Below are positions 62,639-64,000 of a stretch of DNA of 64,000 nucleotides, piece after piece (the first letter of the stretch is position 1; every line of letters begins with the position of its first letter). Below the pieces are notes generated by a model. The model did not search any database. It saw only the letters and a program-made list of their open reading frames with translations, and was not told where the DNA came from. Where the stretch lies: the NCBI RefSeq assembly GCF_012972675.1, contig NZ_JABCRE010000003.1:806001-870000 (forward strand), in the 5' to 3' direction. This stretch comes from Pontixanthobacter rizhaonensis (GTDB lineage: Bacteria; Pseudomonadota; Alphaproteobacteria; Sphingomonadales; Sphingomonadaceae). The position numbers were made by a program, and so were the translations under genes.

Positions 62639-63555
62639 ATACAGACAATTCGCCTGAAAATCCGCACACTATGTTGCGGCCAGCGATCGCGCTGCCATTT
62701 CTCCTCACGGCCTTGATTTGGGGCAGTACGTGGTATGTGATCACCGGCCAAATTGGCGATGTCCCGGCGAGCTGGTCAATTACCTATCGCTTCGCTTTGG
62801 CGACACCGGCGATGTTCGCCGTTGCGCTGGTGATGGGGCGCAGCCTCAATATCGGGCGGGCCGGGCACTTGTTGGCCGTGTTTATCGGCCTCACGCAATT
62901 CTGCCTCAACTTCAATTTCGTCTATCGCGCGGAACTGCATTTGACGTCGGGCGTGGTGGCTGTGATGTTCGGCCTGTTGATGGTGCCCAATGTATTGTTC
63001 GGACGCCTGATTTTGAAACAGCCAGTGACCGCGCGTTTTCTGGTCGGAAGCGCGGTGGCCATCGCTGGCATCGCGATGCTGCTGCTGCATGAAGCGCGCT
63101 TGTCACCGCTGGGCGGCAGTGTCGGGACCGGCATATTGCTGGCGGTGGGCGGTATTCTTGCGGCGTCTATTGCGAATGTTGTTCAAGCGAATGATACCGG
63201 CAGGGCGCTGCCAATGGTCAGTCTGCTGGCGTGGTCGATGCTGTATGGAACTATCATCGATTTTGGTCTGGCTTGGGCAACCGCAGGGCCGCCAATATTC
63301 CCCGACCGGTGGGAATATTGGGCGGGTGCAGCATGGCTGGGTCTGGCCGGATCGGTTGTGACATTTCCGCTTTATTACACCATCGTCCGCAAGATCGGCG
63401 CAGGGCGTGCAGCCTATAATGCGGTGCTGGTGATTATTGTTGCGATGCTGATCTCCACCGTGGTGGAAGGCTATCAATGGTCTTGGCTATCGGCAGGGGG
63501 CGGGGTGCTGGCGCTGGCAGGAATGGTTCTGGCGCTGCGGGCGCGCAAAACCTAA
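62635..63555 (+). CDS. EamA-family (DMT) transporter
   Basis: The product is 306 residues with ten predicted transmembrane helices in two EamA repeats ('LLTALIWGSTWYVITGQIG ... FALATPAMFAVALVMGRS' and 'GILLAVGGILAASIANVVQ ... YYTIVRKIGAGRAAYNAVLV'). Members export or import small metabolites. The start at 62635 overlaps the aldolase stop (ATGA), which links the two genes and suggests export of an amino acid or related compound; this is inference. Its stop codon overlaps that of the convergent epimerase gene. Confidence 0.87.
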   Translation: MNTDNSPENPHTMLRPAIALPFLLTALIWGSTWYVITGQIGDVPASWSITYRFALATPAMFAVALVMGRSLNIGRAGHLLAVFIGLTQFCLNFNFVYRAELHLTSGVVAVMFGLLMVPNVLFGRLILKQPVTARFLVGSAVAIAGIAMLLLHEARLSPLGGSVGTGILLAVGGILAASIANVVQANDTGRALPMVSLLAWSMLYGTIIDFGLAWATAGPPIFPDRWEYWAGAAWLGLAGSVVTFPLYYTIVRKIGAGRAAYNAVLVIIVAMLISTVVEGYQWSWLSAGGGVLALAGMVLALRARKT

Positions 63556-64000
63556 AGTAGGCTGCGAAGGCCAGCTCGGTAATCTGGATATTGCGGCTGC
63601 CATCCCAAAACCCGCTTGGCCTTACTGTTGGCAACGCGGCGGTTCTCAGAATAAAAACCCAATGCCATTTCCGACAGATTGGCTTCTTCCAGGGTTTGTA
63701 GCGGCGGGGGCGCTATGCCCAGCAAACGGCTGGCTTCTTCGATAATTGTGTTTTGCGGGCAGGGCAGGTCGTCAGACAAATTATACGCACCCGGCGGGCC
63801 ATCCAGACCGGCGATTACGCCCGCAACGATGTCATCCACATGGACCCTGCTGAAAACTTGGCCGGGTAAATCGATCCGATTGGCCTTGCCGCTTTGAACC
63901 CGCTCAAACGCGCTGCGGCGAGGGCCGTAAATGCCCGGCAAACGGAATGCGCGCGCGCCTTTTGCCAGCCAGCGGGCATCGCACTCAGCGCGGTCTTTGC
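63552..64000 (-). CDS. NAD-dependent epimerase/SDR-like protein (partial)
   Basis: The frame is open to the window edge, so the N-terminus is missing. The visible 149 residues contain 'ARAFRLPGIYGPRRS' and 'FSRVHVDDIVAGVIAGLDGP', 'GAYNLSDDLPCPQNTII', and the C-terminal 'RRVANSKAKRVLGWQPQYPD', the pattern of extended SDR epimerase/dehydratase or YeeZ-like proteins. The Rossmann G-x-x-G-x-x-G motif would be outside the window. The substrate is unknown. Confidence 0.82.
   Translation of the reverse strand, partial: KDRAECDARWLAKGARAFRLPGIYGPRRSAFERVQSGKANRIDLPGQVFSRVHVDDIVAGVIAGLDGPPGAYNLSDDLPCPQNTIIEEASRLLGIAPPPLQTLEEANLSEMALGFYSENRRVANSKAKRVLGWQPQYPDYRAGLRSLL

Overview
The window looks like a chromosome segment of an alphaproteobacterium, most likely Sphingomonadales (Erythrobacteraceae-like). 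The order is inferred from gene content: a MmcB-type repair gene behind a GTTC-N7-GTTC SOS box, a bacterial PH-domain pair, DUF2141 and fatty-acid-hydroxylase proteins, and a trimeric-repeat autotransporter. No rRNA or species marker is present. The two flanks (1-8374 and about 49025-64000) are ordinary core-like DNA. The middle 40 kb is a composite genomic island inserted at a tRNA-Arg(CCG) gene.

Left flank, mostly minus strand: a PDZ/M48-type peptidase, a DsbA-like oxidoreductase, a TPR-containing M48 protease and an alpha/beta hydrolase form one tightly packed cluster concerned with the cell envelope. A PAS-like protein, a DUF2141 protein, a membrane fatty-acid hydroxylase, mmcB and a small conserved protein follow, up to the tRNA.

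Island part 1 (8.45-39.07 kb) behaves like an integrative mobilizable element. It has a large serine recombinase whose last codons lie inside the tRNA gene, an unknown three-gene operon, a defence-like cassette, a MobA/MobL-type relaxase with a candidate oriT just upstream, two exonuclease-like proteins and small accessory genes, and a three-gene methylase/methylase/GIY-YIG-helicase module. No type IV secretion or coupling-protein genes are seen, so transfer would need a helper. The defence-like cassette (13.8-27.2 kb) is visibly GC-richer than its surroundings. It has a divergent BrxR/CapW-like WYL regulator, a palindromic operator, and a tightly coupled operon of an AddB-like nuclease, an AddA-like helicase-nuclease, a small ORF, a DUF6361-like protein, a PLD-family nuclease and an SF2 helicase. 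I do not recognise this combination as a named system, and it is the best candidate here for an undescribed defence system.

Island part 2 (39.07-49.02 kb) starts with a tyrosine integrase next to repeats that recur at its far end. It carries a replication-initiator-like protein, a DUF4365 protein, a small serine resolvase, a PD-(D/E)XK-like protein preceded by a strongly folded about 140-nt element, a DUF488 protein, and a divergent pair made of a GHKL-ATPase fused to a Shedu-like nuclease domain and a C5 cytosine methyltransferase. The last pair resembles restriction-modification systems that use MutL/MORC-type ATPases. Copies of the tRNA 3' end (CGGGTGC-RCCA) occur at 8441, 39069 and 49013. 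This suggests that two elements were inserted in tandem at one attachment site.

Right flank: an OxyR-like regulator, a 1543-residue autotransporter with five passenger repeats and a strong terminator, a recombinase-like remnant, a sodium:solute symporter, an acyl-CoA dehydrogenase, a PH-domain membrane protein pair, a small GNAT-type acetyltransferase, a threonine-aldolase-like PLP enzyme, an EamA transporter and an incomplete SDR/epimerase.
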